Shown here: positions 53,402 to 61,214 of the stretch, one piece after another
How positions within the stretch are numbered: position 1 is the stretch's first letter
Layout: each line of letters begins with the position of its first letter
NCBI RefSeq assembly: GCF_042433955.1
Contig: NZ_JBHLUH010000005.1
Span: 1 to 64,000, forward strand
Source: Phytohabitans kaempferiae
Lineage (GTDB): Bacteria > Actinomycetota > Actinomycetes > Mycobacteriales > Micromonosporaceae
Length of the DNA: 64,000 nucleotides
Reading direction: 5' to 3'
Translations under genes and position numbers: made by a program
The notes under the pieces: model-generated
Seen by the model: only the letters and a program-made list of their open reading frames with translations
Told to the model about the DNA's origin: nothing
The model's database searches: none

Positions 53402-54436
53402 GTGGCCAGGCAGCGCTCTCGAAATGTCACGCTGACCGACGTGGCCCGCCGTGCCGGTGTGTCGGTGGCCACCGCTTCCAAGGCACTCAACGCCCGCGAC
53501 GAGGTGGCGCCGGAGACCCGCCGCCGCGTGCTGGAGGCCGCCGAGCAGTTGGCGTTCCAGCCCAACGTACTCGCCCGCGGGCTGCTCACCGGCCGCACGC
53601 GCACCATCGGCCTGCTCACCGACGAGCTGGGCGGCCGCTTCTCCATCCCGATCCTGCTCGGCGTGGAAAACGCCCTGGCCAACGGCCAGATGTCAGTGCT
53701 GCTCTGCGACGCCCGAGGCGACGCGATCCGCCGCCAGCACTACATCCGCACGCTGCTCGCCCGCCAGGTCGACGGCTTCGTGGTGCTTGGCGAGAGCAAC
53801 GACCTGCGCCCCTCGCTGACCCGCCACATCCCGGTGCCTGTCGTGTACGTGTACGGCGAGTCCGACAACCCCGACGACCTCTCCGTCCTCGCCGACGACG
53901 AGCACGGCGCCCGCCTCGCCACCGAGCACCTGGTGTCGCTGGGGCGCCGCCGGATCGCCCACGTCACCGGCCCGGAGAGCTACCGCGCCGCCCGCGACCG
54001 CGCGGCCAGCGCCAGGGCCGTGCTCGCCGCCGCCGGCCTCCAGCTCGCCGGCGGCGCCCCGCTCTTCGGCGAGTGGTCGCAGCGTTGGGGCCGCCACGCC
54101 GCCCGCACGCTCCTCGCCGCCCACCCCGACATCGACGCCATCTTCTGCGGCAACGACCAGATCGCCGCCGGGGTCGCCGGGGCGCTGCGCGAGTTCGGCC
54201 GCCAGGTGCCCGAGGACATCTCGATCGTCGGCTACGACAACTGGCACGAGTTCGCGGCCGACTGCCAGCCGCCACTGACCACAGTGGACCTCAACCTCCA
54301 GCGCCTCGGCGAGACGGCCGTACACCACCTCTTCGCCGCGCTCGACGGCCAGCCGGCCACCGGCGTCGTCCGCCAGCCGTGCCGCCTGGTCGTCCGCGAC
54401 TCCACCGGCCCACCGCCGCCCCGCCTCGCGCGGTAG
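53402..54436 (+). CDS. LacI family transcriptional regulator
   Basis: A 344-residue regulator with the LacI HTH at the N terminus (VTLTDVARRAGVSVATASKA, LNARDEV) and the hinge helix QPNVLARGLLTGRTRTIG. A periplasmic-binding-protein-like ligand domain follows (IDAIFCGNDQIAAGVAGALR, ISIVGYDNWHEFA). GAAAGGA precedes the GTG start. No sugar transport or catabolic genes are adjacent, so the target and effector are unknown. Confidence 0.92.
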   Translation: MARQRSRNVTLTDVARRAGVSVATASKALNARDEVAPETRRRVLEAAEQLAFQPNVLARGLLTGRTRTIGLLTDELGGRFSIPILLGVENALANGQMSVLLCDARGDAIRRQHYIRTLLARQVDGFVVLGESNDLRPSLTRHIPVPVVYVYGESDNPDDLSVLADDEHGARLATEHLVSLGRRRIAHVTGPESYRAARDRAASARAVLAAAGLQLAGGAPLFGEWSQRWGRHAARTLLAAHPDIDAIFCGNDQIAAGVAGALREFGRQVPEDISIVGYDNWHEFAADCQPPLTTVDLNLQRLGETAVHHLFAALDGQPATGVVRQPCRLVVRDSTGPPPPRLAR

Positions 54437-54446
54437 CCGGCGGCTG

Positions 54447-54490
54447 GGGCGTGTTCCATAAGGGTCGGTCGAGCCGAGGCGGAGTCCAGG
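54447..54490 (+). repeat. Dispersed intergenic repeat, copy B
   Basis: It begins near GGGGCGTGTTCCATAAGGGT and contains GGTCGGTCGAGCCGAGG, just after the LacI-type stop codon. Copy A follows the LuxR gene at 23929. Confidence 0.45.
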
Positions 54491-54535
54491 CGGCGCCTGG
54501 GCCCGCCGCAGGCCGGCCATTCCCTCATGCACGCC

Positions 54536-55492
54536 CTAGGAGAGCAGGGCGCGGACCGCGCGTTCGGTGGAGCCGGTCGCCACGCGCCCGTCGTGGAAGA
54601 GGTCGACCACACGCGGGTCGACGTACGACGCCTTGGCCACCGCGGGCGTGTTGCCCAGCAGCTCGGCCACCTCTCGCATCACCTCCGCCACCGCGCGCTT
54701 GCGCCGGGTCACCGAGGTCTGCGGGCCCAGTTCGGCGAGCTTCGCGGCGGCCAGCAGTGTCGCGTGCCAGGTGCGCAGGTCCTTCGCCGTCATGTCGGCG
54801 GCGCTCGCCTCGCGCAGGTACTCGTTGACCTCGTCGCTGCGCACGTCGTGCCACCGCCGCCCGTTCCAGTACGCGAACAGCCGCTCGCTCCCCCGCCGCC
54901 GTTTGCGCAGGTCGCGCAGCACGTCGCAGACCCGCTCGTCGAACACCTCGCAGACCTGCTCCACGCCGCCCTTGGCCGGAAACTCCAGCACGACGCGGCC
55001 CTTCCGCCCGCGTACGTGCTCGGGGCGGAGCGTGGCAACCCCGTACGAGGGGTCGTCGCCGCCCGCGTACTCGTCGCCGCCGACCCGGAACGCGCCGGAG
55101 TCGAGCAGCGCCGCCACCGCCGCGAGGACGCGTGCCCGCCCGAGCCCGCGCCCGCCCAGGTCGCTGTTGATCCGGCGGCGCAGCGCGGGGAGGCGGGACG
55201 CGACGTCGAGTACGTGCTCGTGCTTCTCCGCGTCCCGCTCTACTCTCCACTGTGGATGGTAGAGGTACTGCCGCCGCCCCGCCGCGTCGGTGCCCGTGGC
55301 CTGGATGTGCCCGCGCGGGTCGGTCGAGATCCACACGTCCTTCCAGGCGGGCGGGATCACCAGCGCGCGCAGCCGAGCCACGATCTCCGGGTCGGTGACC
55401 GGCTCGCCCCGCTCGTCGAGGAACGTCACGCCGCGCCCGCGCCGCCGCCGTCCGTACCCAGGCCCCGACGGCGAGCTACGCCGCAGCCGCAC
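54536..55492 (-). CDS. DNA topoisomerase IB
   Basis: A poxvirus-type bacterial topoisomerase IB (318 aa) that nicks and religates one DNA strand. The N-terminal block is RLRRSSPSGPGYGRRRRGRG, and IPPAWKDVWISTDPRGHIQA and RQYLYHPQWR follow. Catalytic Arg/Lys regions include TAKDLRTWHATLLAA. The nucleophilic tyrosine is in AVAKASYVDPRVVDLFHDG. The GTG at 55492 matches the family start and overlaps the GT9 gene by 17 bp. Downstream position suggests transcription from the glycan cluster, although its function is unrelated. Confidence 0.93.
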   Translation of the reverse strand: MRLRRSSPSGPGYGRRRRGRGVTFLDERGEPVTDPEIVARLRALVIPPAWKDVWISTDPRGHIQATGTDAAGRRQYLYHPQWRVERDAEKHEHVLDVASRLPALRRRINSDLGGRGLGRARVLAAVAALLDSGAFRVGGDEYAGGDDPSYGVATLRPEHVRGRKGRVVLEFPAKGGVEQVCEVFDERVCDVLRDLRKRRRGSERLFAYWNGRRWHDVRSDEVNEYLREASAADMTAKDLRTWHATLLAAAKLAELGPQTSVTRRKRAVAEVMREVAELLGNTPAVAKASYVDPRVVDLFHDGRVATGSTERAVRALLS

Positions 55493-56360
55493 AGGTCGCC
55501 TCGTCCACGGCGGCGAGCACCTCGTCGACACCGATCGACGCCACCGTGGGCCCACGCCACAGTGCGCGGTGTCGCGTGCGCTCCGGCGGCGGCCCCCACT
55601 GCCCCGGTGTGACCGGTCCGAAGAGGACGACCGACGGGACGCCGTACGCGGTCGCGAGGTGCCCGACCCCCGTGTCGCCGCTCACCACCAGCCGCGCGTG
55701 GGCCACCAGCCCGGCCAGCTCCGCCAGCTCGGTGTGCCCGGCCAGCACCGCGTCCCCCGGCAGGCCGGCCCGCGCCGCCACCCGCCCGGCGGCCGGCCGC
55801 TCGGCGGCGGATCCGGTGACCACCACGTCGTACCCGCGACCGGCCAGCTCCCGCGCCACCGCCGCGAACCGCTCCGCCGGCCATCGCCGGGCGGCCGCCG
55901 TCCCGCCCGGATGGACCACCGCCACCTCGCGCCGTGGCGGTTCCGGCGCGCGGAGCGCGAGGTCGGTGGGATCGGTGGGTACGCCGTACCACTCCAGCAG
56001 CCGGCACCAGCGCCGGACCTCGTGCTCGCCGTCGCTCCACTCCGGACCGTCCACATGCTCCGCCTCGGGGCAGGCGTAGGCGCGCAGTGCCGAGGGGCGA
56101 GAGCGGCCCAGCAGCCGGTGCGACCGTGGCCCCCGGCCGTGCAGGTTGACCGCCCACGCCGCCTCCGGCAGCGCCCGCGGTGCCAGCCCGGCGCACGGCA
56201 CCAGCGCGTCGACGCCGCCGACCAGGTCGACCAGCGGGCTGAGCGAGGCCGGCGCGGCGAGTGCCAGCGTCTCCCCGGGGAAGGCCCGCCGCAGCCCGCG
56301 CAGCGCCGGTACCGCGGTGACCAGGTCGCCGATCCCGAGCGCCCGCAACACCAGGATCAC
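55476..56360 (-). CDS. Glycosyltransferase family 9 (heptosyltransferase-like)
   Basis: A 294-residue GT9 protein, the family of ADP-heptose:LPS heptosyltransferases. It opens VILVLRALGIGDLVTAVPAL (the GxGD donor-domain motif). It has VVHPGGTAAARRWPAERFAA at the Rossmann C domain and VVSGDTGVGHLATAYGVPSV, then LFGPVTPGQWGP. The GTG start overlaps the SDR stop codon (GTGA). It is the first of two GT9 modules in the cluster. Acceptor unknown. Confidence 0.9.
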   Translation of the reverse strand: MILVLRALGIGDLVTAVPALRGLRRAFPGETLALAAPASLSPLVDLVGGVDALVPCAGLAPRALPEAAWAVNLHGRGPRSHRLLGRSRPSALRAYACPEAEHVDGPEWSDGEHEVRRWCRLLEWYGVPTDPTDLALRAPEPPRREVAVVHPGGTAAARRWPAERFAAVARELAGRGYDVVVTGSAAERPAAGRVAARAGLPGDAVLAGHTELAELAGLVAHARLVVSGDTGVGHLATAYGVPSVVLFGPVTPGQWGPPPERTRHRALWRGPTVASIGVDEVLAAVDEATCAAAA

Positions 56361-57043
56361 GGGTACGACGACTCCCGCTCGGCGCAGACCACGATCTCCC
56401 GGATCGCGCTGCCGGCCGGCTGGTGGAGCGCGAACATCACCGCGGCCGCCACGCTCGCCGGGTCGTTGAGCTGCGCGTCGGCGCCCGGCTTGTACTGCTC
56501 GTCGCGCCCGTCGAAGAACGGCGTGCGCATCCCGCCCGGCACCAGCAGCGTCACGCCGACCGTGCCGGCCAGCTCGGCGGCGAGCGCGCGCGTGAAGCCG
56601 ACGACGCCGAACTTCGCCGCGCAGTACGCCGTGGCGTCGCTGACCGCCTTGAAACCAAGCGTCGAGGCGACCGTGACGACCGCGCCGTGCGCCTGCTCCA
56701 GTGCCGGCAGGGCGGCCCGCACGACGGCGGCGGTGGCGAGCAGGTCGACGGCGACCGTCCGCTCCCACACCTCCGTCGGTACGTCGGCCAGCCGCCCTGG
56801 CACATCCACACCGGCCGCTGTCACCACCGCGTCCAGCCGCCCCGCCTCGGCCGCGACCCGGCGCGTGGCGTCCTCGGCGGCGCGTGTGTCCGCGAGGTCG
56901 CACTCGATCCAGGTCGCGCCGTCGACCGGGGCGCCCGGCGCCTGGCGGTCCAGAATGTACGGTCGCCAGCCCTCCTTGGCTGTCGCGGCGACCACCGACG
57001 CGCCGAGCCCACTCGAACCGCCGGTCACCAGAACGGTCTTCAT
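56357..57043 (-). CDS. Classical SDR oxidoreductase of the glycan cluster
   Basis: A 228-residue short-chain dehydrogenase with TVLVTGGSSGLGASVV (NAD(P) loop TGxxxGxG), VVTAAGVDVPGRL, catalytic Ser in VTVASTLGFKAV and YxxxK in AYCAAKFGVVGFTRAL. This is the classical short form, not the extended epimerase type of HldD. Its overlaps (TGATG with hldE, GTGA with GT9) tie it to the pathway. It may oxidise or reduce the sugar; the substrate is an inference. Confidence 0.88.
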   Translation of the reverse strand: MKTVLVTGGSSGLGASVVAATAKEGWRPYILDRQAPGAPVDGATWIECDLADTRAAEDATRRVAAEAGRLDAVVTAAGVDVPGRLADVPTEVWERTVAVDLLATAAVVRAALPALEQAHGAVVTVASTLGFKAVSDATAYCAAKFGVVGFTRALAAELAGTVGVTLLVPGGMRTPFFDGRDEQYKPGADAQLNDPASVAAAVMFALHQPAGSAIREIVVCAERESSYP

Positions 57044-58419
57044 CAGACCCCCTCCAGATGCTGTGCCGCCGCGATCATCCGGGTCGTCGAGCGGCCGTCG
57101 AGGTACGGCACTATCACGCACTCGCCGCCCCACCGCTGGACGATGTCGGCCTCCGGCAGCAGCCCGCCGTCGCTGCCGTAGTCGCCGCCCTTGACCCACA
57201 CGTCCGGACGGAGCCAGGAGAGCACCGCGTCCGGTGTGGACTCGTCGAAGACGACGACCGCGTCCACCGCGGAGAGCGCGGACAGCAGCCGGGCCCGGTC
57301 GTCCTGCCGCACCACCGGGCGCTCCGGTCCCTTGAGGCCGGTGACGCTGCTGTCCGAGTTGAGGCACACCACGAGGCAGTCGCCGAGCCGGCGAGCCGCC
57401 TCCAGCGTGGCGATGTGGCCGGCGTGCAGCAGGTCGAAGCAGCCGCCGGTGGCGACGACCCGGCCGCCCCGCGCGCGTACCCGGCTGACCAGGTCACCGG
57501 CCGCGTCCCGCCCGACGATCGCCGCGTGTCGCGGCGGCGTGCCCGGCGCGAGTGTGGCGCGCACCCCACCGCAGGCCACGTACTCGGTCGCCGCCCGCAC
57601 GGCCGCCTGCACCGCCTCCGAGACCAGCGCGCCTTCGGCGAGGGCGAGCGCGGCCGCGGTGGCGAAGCGGTCGCCGGCGCCGCAGGTGTCCCCACCGACC
57701 CGCGCCGGCGCCGGTACGACCAGCGGGGTCGGGCCGTGGCAGAGCAGCGCGCCCTCGGCGCCCATCGTCACGGCGACGGCACCGGTGCGCCAGCGCCCGC
57801 GCAGCTCCTGACCGCCCCGGGCCGAGGCGGCGACCCGGTTGCCCCCGGCCGAGTCGCCGGTCAGGTGGCGGACCTCGGCCTCGTTCGGCGTCGCCAGCCG
57901 TACGCCCGGCACCGGCGCCGGCCCGCGCGGATGCGGGTCCCACACCACCGGTGCGGTCGTGTCGGCGAGCGCCGCGCGCAGGGCCGGCTGCCGCGCCACA
58001 CCTCGGCCGTAGTCGCTGACCAGGATCGCGTCCGCCTCGGCGATCGCCATCAGGGCCGCCTCGGTCGCGTCGCCCGCCACGTCGGCGTCGCCCCGGTCGA
58101 GGCGGAGCAGCACCTGCCCGTGCGAGCGAAACCGCACCTTCTCCGGGGTCGCGCCGGACATCCGGATCGGGTACACGCGGACGCCCGCCGCGGCGAGCAG
58201 CTCGCTCAGGCGCGCGCCGCCCGCGTCGTCGGCCAGGCCGGTGACGAGCGCGACGTAGTGCCCCTGGCGCGCGGCGAACAGGGCCGCCAGCCCGGCGCCG
58301 CCGGGACGGTCCGATGTGGACTCCTCGGCGAGCACCGGCGCCGGAGCGTCCGGGCTGACCCGGGTCACCGTGCCGTCGACATCGCGGTCGAGCAGCGTGT
58401 CGCCGACGATAACGATCAT
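57043..58419 (-). CDS. hldE: Bifunctional heptose kinase/nucleotidyltransferase HldE-like
   Basis: A 458-residue fusion. The N-terminal PfkB/ribokinase domain starts MIVIVGDTLLDRDVDG, with GGAGLAALFAARQG and the anion hole GGDTCGAGDRFATAAALALA. The C-terminal cytidylyltransferase-like domain has GGCFDLLHAGHIATLEAARR (HxGH) and WVKGGDYGSD. HldE phosphorylates heptose-7-P at C1 and later adds AMP, giving ADP-heptose. The start overlaps the gmhA stop (ATGA). The nucleotide actually used is not readable from the sequence. Confidence 0.9.
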   Translation of the reverse strand: MIVIVGDTLLDRDVDGTVTRVSPDAPAPVLAEESTSDRPGGAGLAALFAARQGHYVALVTGLADDAGGARLSELLAAAGVRVYPIRMSGATPEKVRFRSHGQVLLRLDRGDADVAGDATEAALMAIAEADAILVSDYGRGVARQPALRAALADTTAPVVWDPHPRGPAPVPGVRLATPNEAEVRHLTGDSAGGNRVAASARGGQELRGRWRTGAVAVTMGAEGALLCHGPTPLVVPAPARVGGDTCGAGDRFATAAALALAEGALVSEAVQAAVRAATEYVACGGVRATLAPGTPPRHAAIVGRDAAGDLVSRVRARGGRVVATGGCFDLLHAGHIATLEAARRLGDCLVVCLNSDSSVTGLKGPERPVVRQDDRARLLSALSAVDAVVVFDESTPDAVLSWLRPDVWVKGGDYGSDGGLLPEADIVQRWGGECVIVPYLDGRSTTRMIAAAQHLEGV

Positions 58420-59024
58420 GTCATGCCACCTACCGGTACGGCCTTCCACGGCGACGCGGAGAGCGACGGCAGCGCGAGGTCGACGTACTCGCAGAGCACG
58501 TGCACCGACACCAGGTGCAGCTCCTGCACCACCTGGGGGTCGGGCGAGGGCACGGCGAGCACGTCGGCGCAGACCTCGGCGAGCGGATTGGGCGTCGGGC
58601 CGGTCATCCCCAGCACCCGCAGACCGCGCTGTGCGCCGGCCTCGGCGGCCGCGAGCAGGTTGGTGCTGCACCCGCTGGTCGAGAGGAGCAGCAGGATGTC
58701 GCCCTGGCGGCCATGCGCGCGCACCTGGCGGGCGAACACCTCGTCGTACCCGAAGTCGTTGCTGATCGCGGTCAGCGACGAGGTCTCGGCGGTGAGCGCG
58801 ATCGCCGACAGGGCCGGGCGGTCGTCGCGGAGCTTGCCGACGAGTTCGGCCGCGAGGTGCTGGGCCTCGGCGGCGCTCCCGCCGTTTCCGGCCACCAGCA
58901 GCCGCCCGCCGCCGACGAGCAGCCGGGCCAGGTCGTGCCCCCACCGGGAGAGCTTGCGGCCCGCCTGCCGGTACGGCACGAGCGCCGAAGCCAGCCCCGC
59001 GAGGTGACTGTCCAACACCGACAC
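58416..59024 (-). CDS. gmhA: Sedoheptulose-7-phosphate isomerase GmhA-like (SIS)
   Basis: A 202-residue SIS-domain protein that would convert sedoheptulose-7-P to D-glycero-manno-heptose-7-P. It shows VAGNGGSAAEAQHLAAELVG (zinc/substrate region), TSSLTAISNDFGYDEVFARQ, LLLSTSGCSTNLLAAAEAG and HVLCEYVDLAL. Two starts are possible. The GTG at 59024 has GGGAGG about seven bases upstream; an ATG at 59039 gives a TGATG overlap with the upstream glycosyltransferase. I prefer the GTG. Confidence 0.9.
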   Translation of the reverse strand: MSVLDSHLAGLASALVPYRQAGRKLSRWGHDLARLLVGGGRLLVAGNGGSAAEAQHLAAELVGKLRDDRPALSAIALTAETSSLTAISNDFGYDEVFARQVRAHGRQGDILLLLSTSGCSTNLLAAAEAGAQRGLRVLGMTGPTPNPLAEVCADVLAVPSPDPQVVQELHLVSVHVLCEYVDLALPSLSASPWKAVPVGGMT

Positions 59025-59038
59025 CTGGGAACCTCCCA

Positions 59039-60256
59039 TCAAGCCGCCGCCCCGGCCGGCCGGCGCAGCTCGCCCACGGCCTCGTAGACCGCGCTCAGCT
59101 GCTCCGCCGCCCGCCTCCACGAGTAGCACTGGCGGGCCCGGTCGAGGGCCGCGGTGGCGTACGCGAACCGCCGCACCGGGTCGCCCAGCACGCGGCGCAG
59201 CGCCATGCCGAGCGACCGCGGGTCGCGGGGCGACACCAGGTCGCCGGTGAGTCCGTCGACCACCGTGTCGGTGAGCCCGCCGACCGACGAGCCGACCACC
59301 GGCACGCCACACGCCATCGCCTCGAGCGGGGTGAGCCCGAACGGCTCGTACCACGGCGCGGTCGCCAGCACGTCCGCCGAGCGGTACCAGCGCGGCATCT
59401 CGTTCGCCGGTACCGCGCCGACGAGCCGCACGCGGTCGGCGACCTTCGCGGACTCGGCGAGACGGCGCAGCTTGCCGGCGAACGAGTCGGCCTCGAGACC
59501 GGCGGCGGGCGGGCCGCCCACCACCACGCATTCCGCCTTCGGCACGATCCGCAGCGCTCGGATCAGGTCGGCGAAGCCCTTGCGCTCCACGTACCGGCCG
59601 ACGGTGAGGATCCGCGGCCGGTCCGGGTCGCGCGGCTCGGCCGGGCCCTCGGGCGTGAACCGCTCACTGTCCACACCGGACGGGATCAGCGCCATGCGGG
59701 TCCGTGGGACGCCCATCCGGACCAGCTCGCGCACCTCGTCCTGGCACTGCACCACCACGCGGTCGACGGCCCGGCCGAGCGCCCGCTCGTAGCCGATCCG
59801 CTTGGGCGGGCTGGTGTCCGCGGCGCCCTGATGCCGCTTCTTGACCGAGCCGAGCGCGTGGTACGTCTGCACCACCGGCACGCCGGTCTGCCGGCCCGCG
59901 GTGACGGCCGCCAGGCCGCTCATCCAGAAGTGCGCGTGCGCCACGGTCGGTACCCACTCGTCGCCCCGCCACTCGTCGACGAGCCAGCGGCTGAAGTCCC
60001 TCATGTACGGCAGCAGCTCGTCCTTCGGCAGCGGCTCGGGCGGACCAGCCGGCACGTGCGCGACCACCACCCCGTCCCGCATCGGCACGAGCGCGGGCTG
60101 GTCGGCCGAGTCGCGTCGCGTGTAGACACGGACGTCGTGCCCCTGGCCGGCCAGCGCGGCGGCCAGCTCGGCGACGTGAGTGTTCTGCCCGCCGGCGTCG
60201 ACGCCCCCGAGAGCGGCCAGCGGACTGGCGTGTTCCGAGATCATCGCGATGCGCAT
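59039..60256 (-). CDS. GT4-type glycosyltransferase
   Basis: A 405-residue GT-B enzyme of the glycosyltransferase 4 group. It opens MRIAMISEHASPLAALGGVD, with AGGQNTHVAELAAAL, VAHAHFWMSGLAAV in the N domain, and RILTVGRYVERKGFADLIRA then APWYEPFGLTPLEAMACGVP (the EX7E donor site) in the C domain. The ATG is preceded by GAGGAGG five bases upstream, the best ribosome-binding site in the cluster. Donor and acceptor are unknown. Confidence 0.92.
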   Translation of the reverse strand: MRIAMISEHASPLAALGGVDAGGQNTHVAELAAALAGQGHDVRVYTRRDSADQPALVPMRDGVVVAHVPAGPPEPLPKDELLPYMRDFSRWLVDEWRGDEWVPTVAHAHFWMSGLAAVTAGRQTGVPVVQTYHALGSVKKRHQGAADTSPPKRIGYERALGRAVDRVVVQCQDEVRELVRMGVPRTRMALIPSGVDSERFTPEGPAEPRDPDRPRILTVGRYVERKGFADLIRALRIVPKAECVVVGGPPAAGLEADSFAGKLRRLAESAKVADRVRLVGAVPANEMPRWYRSADVLATAPWYEPFGLTPLEAMACGVPVVGSSVGGLTDTVVDGLTGDLVSPRDPRSLGMALRRVLGDPVRRFAYATAALDRARQCYSWRRAAEQLSAVYEAVGELRRPAGAAA

Positions 60257-60266
60257 GCGAACCTCC

Positions 60267-61214
60267 TCAAACCCCAGGACCAACGATGGACTCCAACAAC
60301 CTGTCCCAGTCGGCCAGAAACCGGTCGAGGCCGTAACGTTCTTGTGCGGCAGCGCGGGCGCGCGCCCCGAGCCGGCGCGCCTCGGCCGGCTCCTCCAGCA
60401 GCCAGCGGGCGCCCTCCACCAGGGTCTCCACGCGCGTGGAGAGCACACCGGCGTCGGGCGGCACCGCGCGGACCGCCTCGGTGGTGGCCAGTGCCACGAC
60501 CGGCATCCCCATCGCCATCGCCTCGACGAGGCTCAGCCCGAGCGAGGTCCAGCGGCACAGGTGCAGGTACGCCCGGCGGCGGGCCAGCTCGGCGTGCATC
60601 CGCGCCTGCGGCACGTCCTCGTGGGCGTCCACGCCGGACAGTGCGTCGAGGTCGGTGACGCCCATGCCGTACACGTCGAGCGGCGCCACGGCGGCGAACC
60701 GTGGAAACAGGTCGGTGCCGGTGACCCGCCCCCGGCGCACCGGCTCGTTGGTGGCGAGCGCGAAGCGCGGCAGGTCGCCGGTGTAGCGGACGGAGGGCGG
60801 CACGATGCCGTGCTCGATCACCGCCGTGGGAGTGCCGCCGCTGTCCCAGAAGAGGTCGTTGAAGTGCGTCACGTGCACGAGGAGGAGGTCGTCCCGGTCG
60901 GCCATGGGGTGGCGCGTGTCGGGTACGTCGCCCTTCGGCGCGTTGTGCTCGACGTAGACGGTCGGCGGGCGCCGGCCCAGCCACCTGTCGACCAACTCCA
61001 GCTCGCGTGGGCGCTGCGCCACCACCACGTCGACGTCCTCGGCGGCGAGACGCTCGGGCGGGACCTCCTCCACGGTGTCCGGCCAGGCGTACGTGCGGGC
61101 GCGGCCCAGCCCGTACGGTCCCCGATCGGGCGTGACCGGCACGAGGTACCGGTGCTTGCCGTGCACGAACGCGGTCGTCCAAGCGCCGTGCACGTGCCAG
61201 AGCAGGACGTTCAT
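60267..61214 (-). CDS. Second GT4-type glycosyltransferase
   Basis: A 315-residue GT-B-like protein that starts MNVLLWHVHGAWTTAFVHGK and has VYVEHNAPKGDVPDTRHPM, TAVIEHGIVPP and the donor-site segment CRWTSLGLSLVEAMAMGMPV. It is shorter than the preceding GT4 enzyme in its C domain. The start overlaps the stop of the GmhB-GT9 gene (ATGA). The WHVHG opening is seen in glycosyltransferases of actinobacterial glycan clusters; specificity is unknown. Confidence 0.85.
   Translation of the reverse strand: MNVLLWHVHGAWTTAFVHGKHRYLVPVTPDRGPYGLGRARTYAWPDTVEEVPPERLAAEDVDVVVAQRPRELELVDRWLGRRPPTVYVEHNAPKGDVPDTRHPMADRDDLLLVHVTHFNDLFWDSGGTPTAVIEHGIVPPSVRYTGDLPRFALATNEPVRRGRVTGTDLFPRFAAVAPLDVYGMGVTDLDALSGVDAHEDVPQARMHAELARRRAYLHLCRWTSLGLSLVEAMAMGMPVVALATTEAVRAVPPDAGVLSTRVETLVEGARWLLEEPAEARRLGARARAAAQERYGLDRFLADWDRLLESIVGPGV

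Noticed and set aside
53356..54828. 490-codon plus-strand frame over the LacI gene
   Set aside because: Arg/Pro/His-rich shadow; the LacI HTH and ligand domain are in another frame.
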